A stretch of DNA of 64,000 nucleotides, from assembly GCF_011068285.1 (NCBI RefSeq), contig NZ_CP049616.1, positions 4,360,001-4,424,000 on the forward strand, written 5' to 3'. This document shows, one piece after another, positions 16,801 to 25,409 of the stretch. Every line of letters begins with the position of its first letter. The stretch's first letter is position 1. The notes below the pieces were generated by a model. It did no database searches. It was not told the origin of the DNA and saw only the letters and a program-made list of their open reading frames with translations. The DNA comes from Flagellimonas oceani. Lineage in GTDB: Bacteria > Bacteroidota > Bacteroidia > Flavobacteriales > Flavobacteriaceae. The position numbers were made by a program, and so were the translations under genes.

Positions 16801-18270
16801 TTCGGCATCTTTTTTATCACAGTAATAGGTATTATTAGTGGCGACCAGTTTCACGTTGTGGTCTTTGGCCATACGTACCAAAACTTGGTTCACACGATCT
16901 TCGTCTTCTTGGCCGTGACGCATGATTTCGATGTAAAAATCATCGCCGAATTGTTCTTTCCACCATAAAAGTGCTTCTTCGGCCTGGTTTTCGCCAACAT
17001 TCAGGATTTTGTTGGGTACCTCGCCGTACAGGTTTCCTGTGAGTGCGATTACATCTTCCTTGTACTGCTCAATCACCTTTTTATCGATTCTGGGCACGTA
17101 GTAGAAACCATTGGTGTAGGCAATGGAAGACATTTTGGCCAGATTGTGGTACCCTTTTTTGTTTTTGGCCAAGAGCACAATTTGATGCCCGTAGTCCTTT
17201 ACATTTTTATTGGTATGGTCTTCGCAGACAAAGAATTCGCAACCAACGATTGGGGTAATCTCTCTCTCTGTAGGTTCTTCGCCATTGGCAATAAGTTCTT
17301 CATTTTTGGCTTTTGCAGCCTTGTTGTGACCCATCACTTCTTTCACAAAGTGAAAGGCGCCCATCATATTGGCGTGGTCGGTGAGGGCAACGGCAGGCAT
17401 ACCGTGATTGGCGGTGGCCTTGACCAAATCTTTTATATTGATGGTGGACTGAAGCACCGAAAACTGGGAGTGGTTGTGCAGATGGACAAAGGGTTCATCT
17501 TCTAAGGTCTCTACATTCTCTTTGATTTCCTCGTCGGAAACCCCACCGGTATCCTCGGCCCAAAGGGCGTCGGCAATTTTTTTGGATGCGGCCTTTAGGT
17601 TGATGTGCTTTAACCCGATGAGTTCGATCTCTTGCGGATTGGCTTCTGAGAATCGCTCGAAATAGTCAGGCTGGACATCGAGTTCTTGGTAGGAATACTG
17701 CTTTTTACGTACCAGTTCCAAAAAACAACGCGTGGTCGCCTCAACATCCGCCGTTGCATTGTGCGCTTCGGCGAAGGGTTCCCCAAACAAAAATTCATGG
17801 AGTTCGGTCAGCGTGGGCAATTTGAATTTACCGCCACGACCTCCGGGTATTTTACAGAGTTCGGCGGTATGTTCTGTACAGGTGTCCAGTACGGGAAGTT
17901 CGGTCAATGGGCTTTCCACACCTTCGCGATGGAATTCGCATCCCATAATGTTGATGTCGAACCCTACATTTTGACCCACTACAAATTTGGTTTGCAGCAA
18001 CGCTTTGTTGAAAGCATCCAGAACCTCGCTCAGTGGCACCCCTTCTTCTTCGGCCAATGCGGTGGATATACCGTGTATCTGTTCTGCTTCGTAAGGGATA
18101 TTGAATCCTTCGGGTTTTACTAAAAAGTTTTGGTGTTCTATCAAATTACCGAGTTCATCGTGCAACTGCCAAGCAATCTGAACGCATCTCGGCCAGTTGT
18201 CGGTATCGGTTATGGGAGCATCCCAACGTTTGGGCAAACCAGTGGTTTCCGTATCAAAAATCAAATACAT
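13885..18270 (-). CDS. dnaE: DNA polymerase III alpha subunit with fused N-terminal proofreading exonuclease
   Basis: A 1461-residue replicative polymerase. Residues 1-190 are a DnaQ-like DEDDh 3'-5' exonuclease: FDTETTGL (Asp6, Glu8), NVGFD (Asp105) and HNATAD (His170, Asp175). Residues 260-460 are the PHP domain (HLHNH at 263-267). The C-family palm and fingers follow, with the GPGRGSAAGS loop near 647 and the catalytic PDIDIDFDDEGR at 688-699. An OB-fold region and a C-terminal tail complete it. The fusion of proofreader and polymerase in one chain is known from Bacteroidetes DnaE, and explains the length above the roughly 1160 residues of E. coli DnaE. All catalytic acids are present. The ATG at 18270 opens directly at the exonuclease fold. 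Confidence 0.96.
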   Translation of the reverse strand: MYLIFDTETTGLPKRWDAPITDTDNWPRCVQIAWQLHDELGNLIEHQNFLVKPEGFNIPYEAEQIHGISTALAEEEGVPLSEVLDAFNKALLQTKFVVGQNVGFDINIMGCEFHREGVESPLTELPVLDTCTEHTAELCKIPGGRGGKFKLPTLTELHEFLFGEPFAEAHNATADVEATTRCFLELVRKKQYSYQELDVQPDYFERFSEANPQEIELIGLKHINLKAASKKIADALWAEDTGGVSDEEIKENVETLEDEPFVHLHNHSQFSVLQSTINIKDLVKATANHGMPAVALTDHANMMGAFHFVKEVMGHNKAAKAKNEELIANGEEPTEREITPIVGCEFFVCEDHTNKNVKDYGHQIVLLAKNKKGYHNLAKMSSIAYTNGFYYVPRIDKKVIEQYKEDVIALTGNLYGEVPNKILNVGENQAEEALLWWKEQFGDDFYIEIMRHGQEDEDRVNQVLVRMAKDHNVKLVATNNTYYCDKKDAEAHDILLCVKDGEKQSTPIGRGRGYRYGLPNQEYYFKSSDEMKELFKDLPEAILNIKEIVDKIEPYDLASDILLPKFSIPEEFKDSQDDVDGGNRGENAYLRHITYKGAEKRYGELTDEIRDRIDFELEIIKNSGYPGYFLIVEDFIREARNMDVSVGPGRGSAAGSVVAYCLTITNIDPLKYDLLFERFLNPDRVSMPDIDIDFDDEGRSRVMDYVINKYGANQVAQIITYGTMAAKSSIRDTARVLDLPLGDADRIAKLIPNMSKLNKIFGVDEADLKKKFRSDDLEKVNELLNIAETDDLEGQTLKMARVLEGSLRNTGIHACGVIITPDDITNFVPVSVAKDSDLYVTQFDNSVVESAGLLKMDFLGLKTLTLIKDTVKIVKARTGIELVPDDFPLDDEKTYELFQRGETVGVFQYESPGMQKHMKNLKPTVFDDLIAMNALYRPGPMEYIPSFIARKHGEEEITYDLPEMEEYLQETYGITVYQEQVMLLSQKLAGFSKGDADVLRKAMGKKIFALLEKLKPQFLDGGEKNGHPRDVLEKIWKDWEAFASYAFNKSHSTCYAYIAYQTAYLKAHYPAEYMAAVLSNNMNDIKQVTFFMEECKRMGLDVLGPDVNESYYKFAVNKDNAVRFGMGAIKGVGRSAVETIVENRKEGGPYRSIFDLAKRVDLRAANKKAFENLALAGGFDSFGDTHRAQYFHDEGDGITFLEKAVKYGSKFQENQNSSQVSLFGEASEVQIPEPIVPPCEEWGTMEKLRREKEVVGIYISGHPLDDFKKEIKAFCKNTVADFSRLEEHVNRELTVAGVITDVQHRVSKNGKGWGLFTLEDYNESYELRIFGEEYLKFRHFLMINSFVHVRTYVREGWVNRDTGKKGDPRLQFNDFKQLQDVMDAFAKKLTIKLNIDRLQEQRIKTLKDTLTLHKGDHPISFVIYEMQEEIKLKLSSRKQKVKINSELLSELEANEIHYKLN

Positions 18271-18360
18271 AAGCTATCTGTCTCGGTCAAAAAAAGAATA
18301 GATAAAAGTACGGAAGAAGATAGATTTGGTGAAATAGAGTTTTTAGGAGTTATCAACTAA

Positions 18361-18389
18361 AAAAAGCCGGGAATAAATCCCAGCTTTTT
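18361..18389 (-). terminator. Terminator after the DUF2383 gene
   Basis: AAAAAGC-GGGA and TCCC-GCTTTTT pair around a short loop, 30 bp past the stop of the minus-strand gene that ends at 18419 and upstream of dnaE. Confidence 0.7.
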
Positions 18390-18418
18390 CTTCTGATTGT
18401 ATCTATTGACTTTTGGAT

Positions 18419-18874
18419 TTACGATACTGCTGTTTCGAATATGTTTGCCGTTTCCAGCGTGTTCCTGATGGCATTTCTATGTTTCATCAGTAAACTTTCC
18501 GTGGTCGGTGGCAACACAAAATCTTTATCATGAAGAATATCGTTATAGGTTTCTATAGCCTCTTTTTCCCCACGATGTACTTCTTCTAACATTGCTTCTT
18601 CGTTATTGGAAGTGAACAGGGATTTAAAATTGATCCATGATCTGTGCAATGTACCTTTTGTACTTCCACTATCTTCCGGTTTCTCTCCGAACGACATAAT
18701 TTCAGCTTTGAGTTCTTTTCCGAAATTGTGGCGTTGGTCGGAACTATCCATGAAAAATTGCTTTATGGTTTTGTTATCTACCTTGTCAGCTGCTTGTTTA
18801 AAACCTTTTTCAGCGTCGTAGGTTCTTTCCAAAAGTTCGTTCAATTTGTTCGACATTTCTACAGTATACTTCAT
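18419..18874 (-). CDS. PA2169-family four-helix-bundle protein (DUF2383)
   Basis: A 151-residue, wholly helical, charged protein. It begins with NKLNELLERTYDAEKGFKQAADKVDNKTIKQFF and contains KEAIETYNDILHD, the pattern of the PA2169/DUF2383 group, a ferritin-like four-helix bundle. Members are often linked to stress response. The typical Glu/His positions of a di-metal site are not clearly complete, so metal binding is uncertain. It is flanked by its own terminator and by a long upstream gap, so it is a single-gene unit. No signal peptide is present; it should be cytoplasmic. Confidence 0.7.
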   Translation of the reverse strand: MKYTVEMSNKLNELLERTYDAEKGFKQAADKVDNKTIKQFFMDSSDQRHNFGKELKAEIMSFGEKPEDSGSTKGTLHRSWINFKSLFTSNNEEAMLEEVHRGEKEAIETYNDILHDKDFVLPPTTESLLMKHRNAIRNTLETANIFETAVS

Positions 18875-19057
18875 AATCTATCTTCATTTTAGGTTAGTAG
18901 TCATCGGCTCTCGACGACATCTATATATAATTTAAACTTAATGGGCATAATTCCAAAGGACAGAGGGGGTTTATCATAGGTTTAACGGTATGACGGCCAA
19001 CTGTTAAGGGCATTTAACTTTTTTGGACAAAAACACTATGCTATAAACAAATAAATG

Positions 19058-19065
19058 TATATTTG
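19058..19065 (+). promoter_or_regulatory. -7 promoter element of rpsP-rimM
   Basis: TATATTTG fits the flavobacterial -7 consensus. It lies 72 bp before the rpsP start, leaving a leader of about 65 nt. No good -33 TTTG is visible at the right distance. Confidence 0.55.
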
Positions 19066-19137
19066 CACCCGCTTAACGGATAAGCGATTTAAAATGAATT
19101 AATAATCAGGGTCGGGCACCCTACAAATTAATGTGAT

Positions 19138-19707
19138 ATGCCAGTAAAGATTAGACTTCAGAGACACGGTAAAAAAGGTAAACCATTCTATTGGGTAGTT
19201 GCTGCCGATGTTAGAGCAAAAAGAGACGGTAAATTTTTGGAAAAATTGGGCACATACAATCCAAATACCAACCCAGCAACAATCAATCTGGATGTTGATG
19301 GTTCCGTAAAATGGTTGCAAAACGGTGCACAACCTACCGATACTGCAAGAGCAATCCTTTCTTATAAAGGGGTGTTGATGAAGCACCATTTGCTGGGCGG
19401 TGTTCGTAAGGGTGCATTGACCGAAGAGCAGGCCGAGGAAAAATTCAAAGCTTGGTTGGAAGAGAAGGAGCAAAAAATCCAAGATAAAAAAGAAGGATTG
19501 AGCAAGGCCGAGGCCGAGGCTAGAGCAAAAGCTTTGGAGGCAGAAAAAGAAGCTAACGAGAAAAGAGCTGCCGCTGCACTACCTGAAGAGGAAGTTGCCG
19601 AGGAGGCCGCTGAAGAAACTGCCGAAGCCGCAACTGAGGAAACTGCTGAGGAAGCACCTGTCGAAAAGGCTCCTGCTGCTGAAGAAGCTGACAAAAAAGA
19701 AGAGTAG
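19138..19707 (+). CDS. rpsP: 30S ribosomal protein S16 with long Ala/Glu-rich C-terminal extension
   Basis: A 189-residue S16. Residues 1-80 are the ribosomal domain (PVKIRLQRHGKKGKPFYWVV and GAQPTDTARAILS). The remaining 110 residues are an extension absent from E. coli S16 (82 residues): first a lysine/glutamate-rich coiled-coil-like helix (about 95-145), then an alanine/glutamate tail. Extended S16 proteins are known in Bacteroidetes; what the tail does is not established. rimM follows after 10 bp, the usual rpsP-rimM order, so ribosome protein and 16S processing factor are co-transcribed. The ATG at 19138 starts exactly at the conserved MPVKIRL. Confidence 0.96.
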   Translation: MPVKIRLQRHGKKGKPFYWVVAADVRAKRDGKFLEKLGTYNPNTNPATINLDVDGSVKWLQNGAQPTDTARAILSYKGVLMKHHLLGGVRKGALTEEQAEEKFKAWLEEKEQKIQDKKEGLSKAEAEARAKALEAEKEANEKRAAAALPEEEVAEEAAEETAEAATEETAEEAPVEKAPAAEEADKKEE

Positions 19708-19717
19708 AAACGTGACG

Positions 19718-20245
19718 ATGCGCAAGGAAGACTGTTTCTACCTGGGCAAAGTCGTTTCAAAATATAGTTTTAAGGGCGAGGTGTTGGTCAAACTGGACAC
19801 CGATGAGCCCGATATCTACGAAAATATGGAATCAGTGCTTGTTTCTTTGGGGAACAATCTGGTTCCATTTTTTATTGATAGGTGCCGATTGCACAAATCC
19901 AATCTCCTTCGCATCGATTTTGAAGAGGTAAAGGATGAGCCCACCGCCGATAAGCTTATTGGTTCCGAACTTTATCTGCCCCTTACCATGTTACCGCCGC
20001 TAAAAGGCAACAAATTCTACTACCACGAGGTTATAGGCTTTACCATAATGGATGAAGCCCATGGGGATATCGGTGTCATAGAATCAATAAATGATAGCGC
20101 ATCACAGGATTTGTTCGAGATTAAAAAGGGGGAAAAGGAATTGTTGATTCCTGTCACTGATGATATCATTACCAAAGTAGACAGGGAGAACAGGACCATC
20201 CATGTAAAAACTCCTGAAGGTTTAGTAGAACTTTACTTAAGCTGA
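19718..20245 (+). CDS. rimM: 16S rRNA processing protein RimM
   Basis: A 175-residue ribosome maturation factor that binds S19 and helps the 30S head to mature. The N-terminal beta-barrel begins DCFYLGKVVSKYSFKGEVLV, and the C-terminal PRC-barrel contains GFTIMDEAHGDIGVIESIND and ends EGLVELYL. The length is normal for the family. The reading frame extends upstream into rpsP, but the start must be the ATG at 19718, because upstream residues are only the shifted frame of the S16 tail. It is 10 bp from rpsP in the same direction. Confidence 0.94.
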   Translation: MRKEDCFYLGKVVSKYSFKGEVLVKLDTDEPDIYENMESVLVSLGNNLVPFFIDRCRLHKSNLLRIDFEEVKDEPTADKLIGSELYLPLTMLPPLKGNKFYYHEVIGFTIMDEAHGDIGVIESINDSASQDLFEIKKGEKELLIPVTDDIITKVDRENRTIHVKTPEGLVELYLS

Positions 20246-20301
20246 AAAATAAAAAGGAGGCAAATTTGCCCCCTCTTCACTTAACAAAACTCGACGAAAT
20301 T

Positions 20302-20889
20302 TTATTTTTTCCACTTGCCGCCACCAAGGTAGAAACCCAATGATATGCCCAAGTAAGAGTTTTTTACTTCTACACCTTCCCCCAAGTCGGTTTTGCCGAT
20401 TAGGTTATAGGTTGCTGCCAGTCTAAATTTCCCTGCTTCAAACCCAGCTCTCAAAAGGCCGCCGAATTTACCATCGACCTCAAGCTCTGCATCGCCTTCA
20501 ATTTCTTCTTCATCAGTTATATCAAAACCAATGCTCCCCAAAGAGCTGTAGCCTACACCAGCGCCAAAGAATGGGGCAAATGAAGAAGTTCCTGAGTTAA
20601 AATAGTAGTCAAAGGTGCCAGAGTATGACATGCTTGCGGTCAAGCTTGCCTCTGCAGAGGCAGGGCCAACCTCAACATTTTTAGCCATAGCCGCAGATTC
20701 AAAGCGAATACCAATGTTCATGTTGTCGGCGATATTGTACTTTGGTTCAATGGCAAATAGCACACCACCACCTCCACTGGGCATGGTGTAACCGGCTTCC
20801 AGTCCAACACGGAACTTACCTTCTTCTTGCGCTTGTGAAACTTGTGCTACGGCGAGCATAAGTAGGAATGAAACAACGATTTTTTTCAT
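20302..20889 (-). CDS. Outer-membrane beta-barrel protein, OmpA/OmpX-like size
   Basis: A 195-residue exported protein with signal peptide MKKIVVSFLLMLAVAQVSQA. The mature part alternates hydrophobic and polar residues (RVGLEAGYTMPSGGGG, FGAGVGYSSLG, LLRAGFEAGKFRLAATYNL, YLGISLGFYLGGG), as in an eight-stranded barrel of the PF13505 type. The last strands are present, so the barrel looks complete. I use the ATG at 20889; another ATG lies two codons upstream. The gene stands alone between rimM (convergent) and trmN6 (divergent). Function unknown. Confidence 0.75.
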   Translation of the reverse strand: MKKIVVSFLLMLAVAQVSQAQEEGKFRVGLEAGYTMPSGGGGVLFAIEPKYNIADNMNIGIRFESAAMAKNVEVGPASAEASLTASMSYSGTFDYYFNSGTSSFAPFFGAGVGYSSLGSIGFDITDEEEIEGDAELEVDGKFGGLLRAGFEAGKFRLAATYNLIGKTDLGEGVEVKNSYLGISLGFYLGGGKWKK

Positions 20890-21065
20890 AATCATAAAAA
20901 GTTTAAATATTTGGTAATGATTTTATTGGGGACCATCCCCAGAATTCGATGACGAATAAACCACTTTAGTTTGTTTTGGAAGGCCATGAATTAACGAATG
21001 CCCCATTTGAACCAACGGATGCCCTGTTTCAATTGATATTTGTAAATCAGGTACAGGTATTGCTT

Positions 21066-21073
21066 TATCTTTG
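21066..21073 (+). promoter_or_regulatory. -7-like element only 5 bp before the trmN6 start
   Basis: TATCTTTG fits TAnnTTTG perfectly, with a TTTG at 21039-21042 (spacer 23 nt, longer than usual). If used, the mRNA would begin at or next to the ATG, that is, it would be leaderless. Confidence 0.35.
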
Positions 21074-21078
21074 ATCCA

Positions 21079-21789
21079 ATGAAACCATTCAAATTCAAAG
21101 AATTTACCATTCATCAAGATCAATGTGCCATGAAGGTCGGCACCGATGGGGTATTGTTGGGTGCTTGGGCGTCATTGGCAAATCAACCGGAATCCATTTT
21201 GGATATTGGTGCGGGCACCGGCCTCATTGCTTTGCAACTTGCACAGCGTTCGTCCGCCGAAACCATAGATGCCATTGAGTTGGATGATGCCGCCTACGAG
21301 CAATGTGTTGCCAATTTTGAGGCATCGCCGTGGGGAGATAGGCTATTCTGTTACCATGCAGGCTTTGATGAGTTTGTGGACGAAATGGATGACAAGTACG
21401 ACTTGATTGTTTCCAACCCGCCATTTTACGCCGAAGATGTTACGAGTGGCGATACATCCAGAGACACTGCGCGGCAAAACAGTTCCTTGCCCTTTGATGA
21501 ATTGCTTCAAGGCGTACCCCAATTTTTGACGGACAAAGGAATTTTTGCAGTTATCGTTCCTTTTAAAGAAGAACAAGGTTTTGTTAAACTGGCCAAACGT
21601 GTGGGATTGTTTCCCAATAGGATCACAAGGGTAAAAGGAAATCCAGATTCAGATTTTAAAAGAAGTTTAATGGAGTTCAGTTTTTTTGATGATCAAACCA
21701 ATATCGATACCTTGACAATCGAAAAAGAACGGCACCAATACACCGAAGCATACATAAAATTGACCCAAGCATTTTATTTGAAAATGTAA
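21079..21789 (+). CDS. trmN6: tRNA1(Val) adenine-37 N6-methyltransferase
   Basis: A 236-residue SAM-dependent methyltransferase. Motif I is ILDIGAGTGLIALQLA (about residues 41-56) and the catalytic motif IV is SNPPFYAED (about 114-122), the NPPF signature of N6-adenine methylases. The opening FKFKEFTIHQDQCAMKVGTDGVLLGAW is typical of YfiC/TrmN6. The enzyme methylates A37 of tRNA1-Val. gcdH follows 43 bp downstream on the same strand. The start is supported by the conserved N-terminus. Confidence 0.88.
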   Translation: MKPFKFKEFTIHQDQCAMKVGTDGVLLGAWASLANQPESILDIGAGTGLIALQLAQRSSAETIDAIELDDAAYEQCVANFEASPWGDRLFCYHAGFDEFVDEMDDKYDLIVSNPPFYAEDVTSGDTSRDTARQNSSLPFDELLQGVPQFLTDKGIFAVIVPFKEEQGFVKLAKRVGLFPNRITRVKGNPDSDFKRSLMEFSFFDDQTNIDTLTIEKERHQYTEAYIKLTQAFYLKM

Positions 21790-21832
21790 CAATGAGCCGA
21801 TGAAATGTTATATTTACTAAAATTTATTCTGA

Positions 21833-23011
21833 ATGAAGCCCGACTTATTTGAAGCCCCGGATTACTACAACTTAGACGATTTACTTTCGGAGGAGCATAA
21901 ACTGGTCCGCGATGCTGCCCGCCAATGGGTAAAGCGTGATATATCCCCCGTTATAGAGGAATATGCCCAAAAAGCAGAGTTTCCCAAACAGATTATTGGT
22001 GGACTCGCTGAAATTGGAGCCTTTGGCCCCTACATTCCCGAGGAATACGGCGGTGCCGGTTTGGACCAAATAAGTTATGGCTTGATCATGCAAGAGATTG
22101 AACGTGGTGATAGCGGCGTTCGTTCAACCGCTTCCGTTCAGTCATCATTGGTCATGTATCCCATATTTGCTTATGGTACCGAAGAACAGCGCAAAAAATA
22201 CCTGCCCAAGTTGGCAACAGGGGAGTGGATGGGCTGTTTTGGCCTCACCGAACCCAACCATGGTTCCAACCCGGGAGGAATGGAAACCAAGTTCAAGGAT
22301 GCAGGTGACCACTACGTATTGAACGGTGCCAAATTATGGATTTCCAACTCGCCATTTGCAGATGTTGCCGTGGTTTGGGCCAAGAACGAGGAAGGCAGAA
22401 TTCATGGGCTTATCGTGGAACGTGGCATGGAAGGCTTTTCCACTCCAGAGACCCATAACAAATGGTCGTTGCGTGCATCAGCTACAGGCGAGCTTATTTT
22501 TGATAATGTAAAAGTGCCCAAGGAAAACCTGTTGCCGGGTAAGAGCGGACTCGGAGCACCACTGGGTTGTTTGGACTCCGCTCGCTACGGAATTGCATGG
22601 GGCGCTATTGGTGCCGCCATGGATTGTTATGATACCGCATTGCGATATGCCAAAGAGCGCGAACAATTTGGGAAACCCATTGCCGCCTACCAACTCCAGC
22701 AAAAGAAATTGGCCGAAATGATCACGGAAATCACCAAGGCGCAGTTGTTGGCTTTTCGTTTGGGACAATTAAAGAATGAAGGCAAAGCGACCACCGCTCA
22801 AATTTCCATGGCCAAACGCAACAATGTGGAAATGGCCATCAAAATAGCGCGTGAAGCACGTCAAGTTTTGGGTGGAATGGGAATCACTGGCGAGTACAGT
22901 ATCATGCGCCATATGATGAACTTGGAAAGTGTGATCACCTACGAGGGTACGCACGATATTCACCTCTTGATTACAGGTGCCGATATTACGGGAATCCAAG
23001 CATTTAAATGA
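21833..23011 (+). CDS. gcdH: Glutaryl-CoA dehydrogenase-type acyl-CoA dehydrogenase
   Basis: A 392-residue FAD enzyme of the acyl-CoA dehydrogenase family. Features that point to the glutaryl-CoA branch are RSTASVQSSLVMYPI, CFGLTEPNHGSNPGGM, and the C-terminal ITYEGTHDIHLLITGADITGIQAF; the Glu of YEGTHD is the catalytic base. It oxidises and decarboxylates glutaryl-CoA to crotonyl-CoA in lysine and tryptophan breakdown, passing electrons to ETF. Length and all domains are normal. It is convergent with the FdhF/YdeP gene (7 bp apart). No other lysine-degradation gene is near. Confidence 0.9.
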   Translation: MKPDLFEAPDYYNLDDLLSEEHKLVRDAARQWVKRDISPVIEEYAQKAEFPKQIIGGLAEIGAFGPYIPEEYGGAGLDQISYGLIMQEIERGDSGVRSTASVQSSLVMYPIFAYGTEEQRKKYLPKLATGEWMGCFGLTEPNHGSNPGGMETKFKDAGDHYVLNGAKLWISNSPFADVAVVWAKNEEGRIHGLIVERGMEGFSTPETHNKWSLRASATGELIFDNVKVPKENLLPGKSGLGAPLGCLDSARYGIAWGAIGAAMDCYDTALRYAKEREQFGKPIAAYQLQQKKLAEMITEITKAQLLAFRLGQLKNEGKATTAQISMAKRNNVEMAIKIAREARQVLGGMGITGEYSIMRHMMNLESVITYEGTHDIHLLITGADITGIQAFK

Positions 23012-23017
23012 TCAAGT

Positions 23018-25318
23018 TCAGGAAACTTTTTCCACAGTGACCTTGATGGATTTACTAATGGGCGTCTGGCTCTTGTCCGCAAAATGATTGTGGGGCACCA
23101 GCATATTGGTCTCCGGAAAGTAGGCCGCCATATTTCCTTTTGGAATTTCATAGGGTACAACAATGAATTTTTCGGCGGTCCGCTGAATCCCATCATAATT
23201 ACTGTGGAGATTGACAACATCCAATTTGACCAACCCCTTTTCAGCCATATCCGCTGAATTCATAAATACCACACGGCGTTCGTTATGTATGCCACGGTAG
23301 CGATCGTTCAACCCGTAAATGGTGGTATTGAATTGATCATGGGAGCGAATGGTCATCAACAACAATTCATCAGGTTTCAATTGATGTTCGGGCAATGGAG
23401 TGATTGACAATTGCGCCATGCCATTGGGAAGCATTCTAAAATCCCGATTTCTAACATTGTTGGGCAAGTAGTATCCAAATCCTTTGGATTGTTCGCTGGT
23501 ATTTTCAAATCCTTTCACGGTTTTATCAATCAATTTACGGATAAGGCTATAATCCTGTCCAAGTTCGTACCAGTGCATAGAGTGGTTGCCCCTAAAATAC
23601 GTATGGGCCAAGAGTGAAATGATTTCAGGCTCACTTTTGATGTGTTCCGAAGCAGGTTTCAGCAGCCCTTTGCTCTGCCGAACCTTTCCCGTACTGCTTT
23701 CCATCGTTAAAAATTGGAGTTCTCCATTTTTCTCATCCTTTTCGGAACGCCCAAAGGTTGGCAACAACAATGCAGTTTTGCCGGTCACCAAGTGGCTTCG
23801 ATTCAATTTAGTGCTGATCTGCACCGTCAAATCACAATTTTGAATCGCCTCCGCGGTATACTTCGTATCAGAAGCAGCCATCAAAAAATTGCCGCCCAAA
23901 CAGACAAATACCTTGGCTTTTTTCTCGTGCATTGCTTCAATGGCCTCCACCGTATCATATCCTTTTTCGGTAGGAGGGTCAAAATTGAGGTGTTTTTGTA
24001 TTCTTTCGTTCAATCCTTTGTTCACAAAGTGCATAATACCCACGGACCGATCCCCCTGCACATTACTATGCCCCCGCACGGGACAGGTTCCGGCAAAGGG
24101 TTTGCCCACGGCACCCTTGAGCAACAGAATATTCACATATTCCTTGATGCAGTCCACCGCATTTTTGTGCTGTGTGATTCCCATGGCCCAGCAGATGACA
24201 ATCTTGGAGTTTTCTGCCAATAACTCCACAACCTTGTCAATTTTGTGCATGTAGACCCCACTTCGCTGTTGAAGAATTTCCGCATCGTATTGGTCCAAAT
24301 CTTTCAACAAATCATCATACCCATCAACATACTCCACGATAAATTCGTGGTCGAGAACATTTGAGTTTTTCGCATCCAACGCAACCAATTTTTTTAAGAT
24401 CAGTTTGGCCAGAGCCACATCCTCATTGATTTTTACGGGCAGGTGAATATCCGCTAGCGGTTCTCCATTCCCCAGCATGCTGGAGATACTTTGTGGGTTT
24501 TTAAAGTTGACCAATCCTGTTTCTGCCAACGGGTTTATACTGATGATCTTTCCACCGTTCTTTTTGCACTTTTCCAAGGCCGATAACATTCTGGGATGGT
24601 TGGTACCAGGATTTTGCCCAACCACCAAAATAACCTCTGCACCATATAGGTCATCCAGTTTTACAGAGCCTTTCCCGATGCCCAAGGTTTCCGAGAGTGC
24701 CACACCAGATGATTCATGGCACATATTGGAACAATCGGGCATATTGTTGGTGCCAAAGGCACGGGCAAACATACCGTAGAGATATGCGGCCTCGTTGCTG
24801 GATCGGCCCGAGGTGTAAAAAATAGCCTCGTTCGGGTCTTTCAATTGGTGTAGTTCGTCCGATATCACTTCAAAGGCATCTTGCCAGGTGATGGGTTCGT
24901 AATGCACACTATCTGGTTTGAGGACCATCGGTTCTATAACACGGCCCAATTTATTGAGTTGAAAATCACTTAGTCGGGATAATTCTTCAACCGAATGTTC
25001 TTTAAAAAAGTCCGCTCCAATATGCTCTCGGGTGGCTTCATCGGCCAAGGCTTTGGCCCCATTTTCACAATATTCCGCAATTTTGGATGGATGTTCGGGG
25101 ACGGGCCAGGCACAACTTGGGCAACGAAAACCGTCCTCTTGGTTCATTTCCAGCAAACTTCGCATGGAGTTCACAATCCCCATTTCCTTAAAACTGTGTC
25201 TCAATGCTTCTTTGACCCCTAAAAAACCAGCTGCAGTTTGCATGGGTTCTTTAATCTCCAGCCCTGTAAATTCGATGTCCCCGGTCAGGGAAACCCTGCG
25301 CTTTAACTCTTTTTGCAT
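23018..25318 (-). CDS. FdhF/YdeP family molybdopterin oxidoreductase
   Basis: A 766-residue member of the molybdopterin/formate-dehydrogenase-alpha-like family. Residues 90-200 contain RCPSCAWPVPE, then FYTSGRSSNEAAYLYGMFAR and NNMPDCSNMCHESSGVAL, which are typical of the FdhF/YdeP group; the C-terminal molydopterin-dinucleotide-binding domain has LLLMTIRSHDQFNTTIYGLNDRYRG. There is no Tat signal peptide, so it should be cytoplasmic. The substrate of this group is not well established; acid resistance has been linked to E. coli YdeP. The two cysteines in CPSC near the start do not make a full 4Fe-4S motif. No molybdenum-cofactor or partner subunit gene is adjacent. It is convergent with gcdH. 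Confidence 0.88.
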   Translation of the reverse strand: MQKELKRRVSLTGDIEFTGLEIKEPMQTAAGFLGVKEALRHSFKEMGIVNSMRSLLEMNQEDGFRCPSCAWPVPEHPSKIAEYCENGAKALADEATREHIGADFFKEHSVEELSRLSDFQLNKLGRVIEPMVLKPDSVHYEPITWQDAFEVISDELHQLKDPNEAIFYTSGRSSNEAAYLYGMFARAFGTNNMPDCSNMCHESSGVALSETLGIGKGSVKLDDLYGAEVILVVGQNPGTNHPRMLSALEKCKKNGGKIISINPLAETGLVNFKNPQSISSMLGNGEPLADIHLPVKINEDVALAKLILKKLVALDAKNSNVLDHEFIVEYVDGYDDLLKDLDQYDAEILQQRSGVYMHKIDKVVELLAENSKIVICWAMGITQHKNAVDCIKEYVNILLLKGAVGKPFAGTCPVRGHSNVQGDRSVGIMHFVNKGLNERIQKHLNFDPPTEKGYDTVEAIEAMHEKKAKVFVCLGGNFLMAASDTKYTAEAIQNCDLTVQISTKLNRSHLVTGKTALLLPTFGRSEKDEKNGELQFLTMESSTGKVRQSKGLLKPASEHIKSEPEIISLLAHTYFRGNHSMHWYELGQDYSLIRKLIDKTVKGFENTSEQSKGFGYYLPNNVRNRDFRMLPNGMAQLSITPLPEHQLKPDELLLMTIRSHDQFNTTIYGLNDRYRGIHNERRVVFMNSADMAEKGLVKLDVVNLHSNYDGIQRTAEKFIVVPYEIPKGNMAAYFPETNMLVPHNHFADKSQTPISKSIKVTVEKVS

Positions 25319-25409
25319 GTACTAATATAAGATTTTGGGGTGGGACAATTATTTTTCATGACTTTGGGCAATCCTATATAGGACGGAATTACCTTTGGTT
25401 CAAATTTAA

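Noticed and set aside
19595..19717. Longer rimM start inside rpsP
   Set aside because: The extra N-terminal residues are the shifted frame of the S16 Ala/Glu tail, and RimM proteins begin at the conserved barrel.
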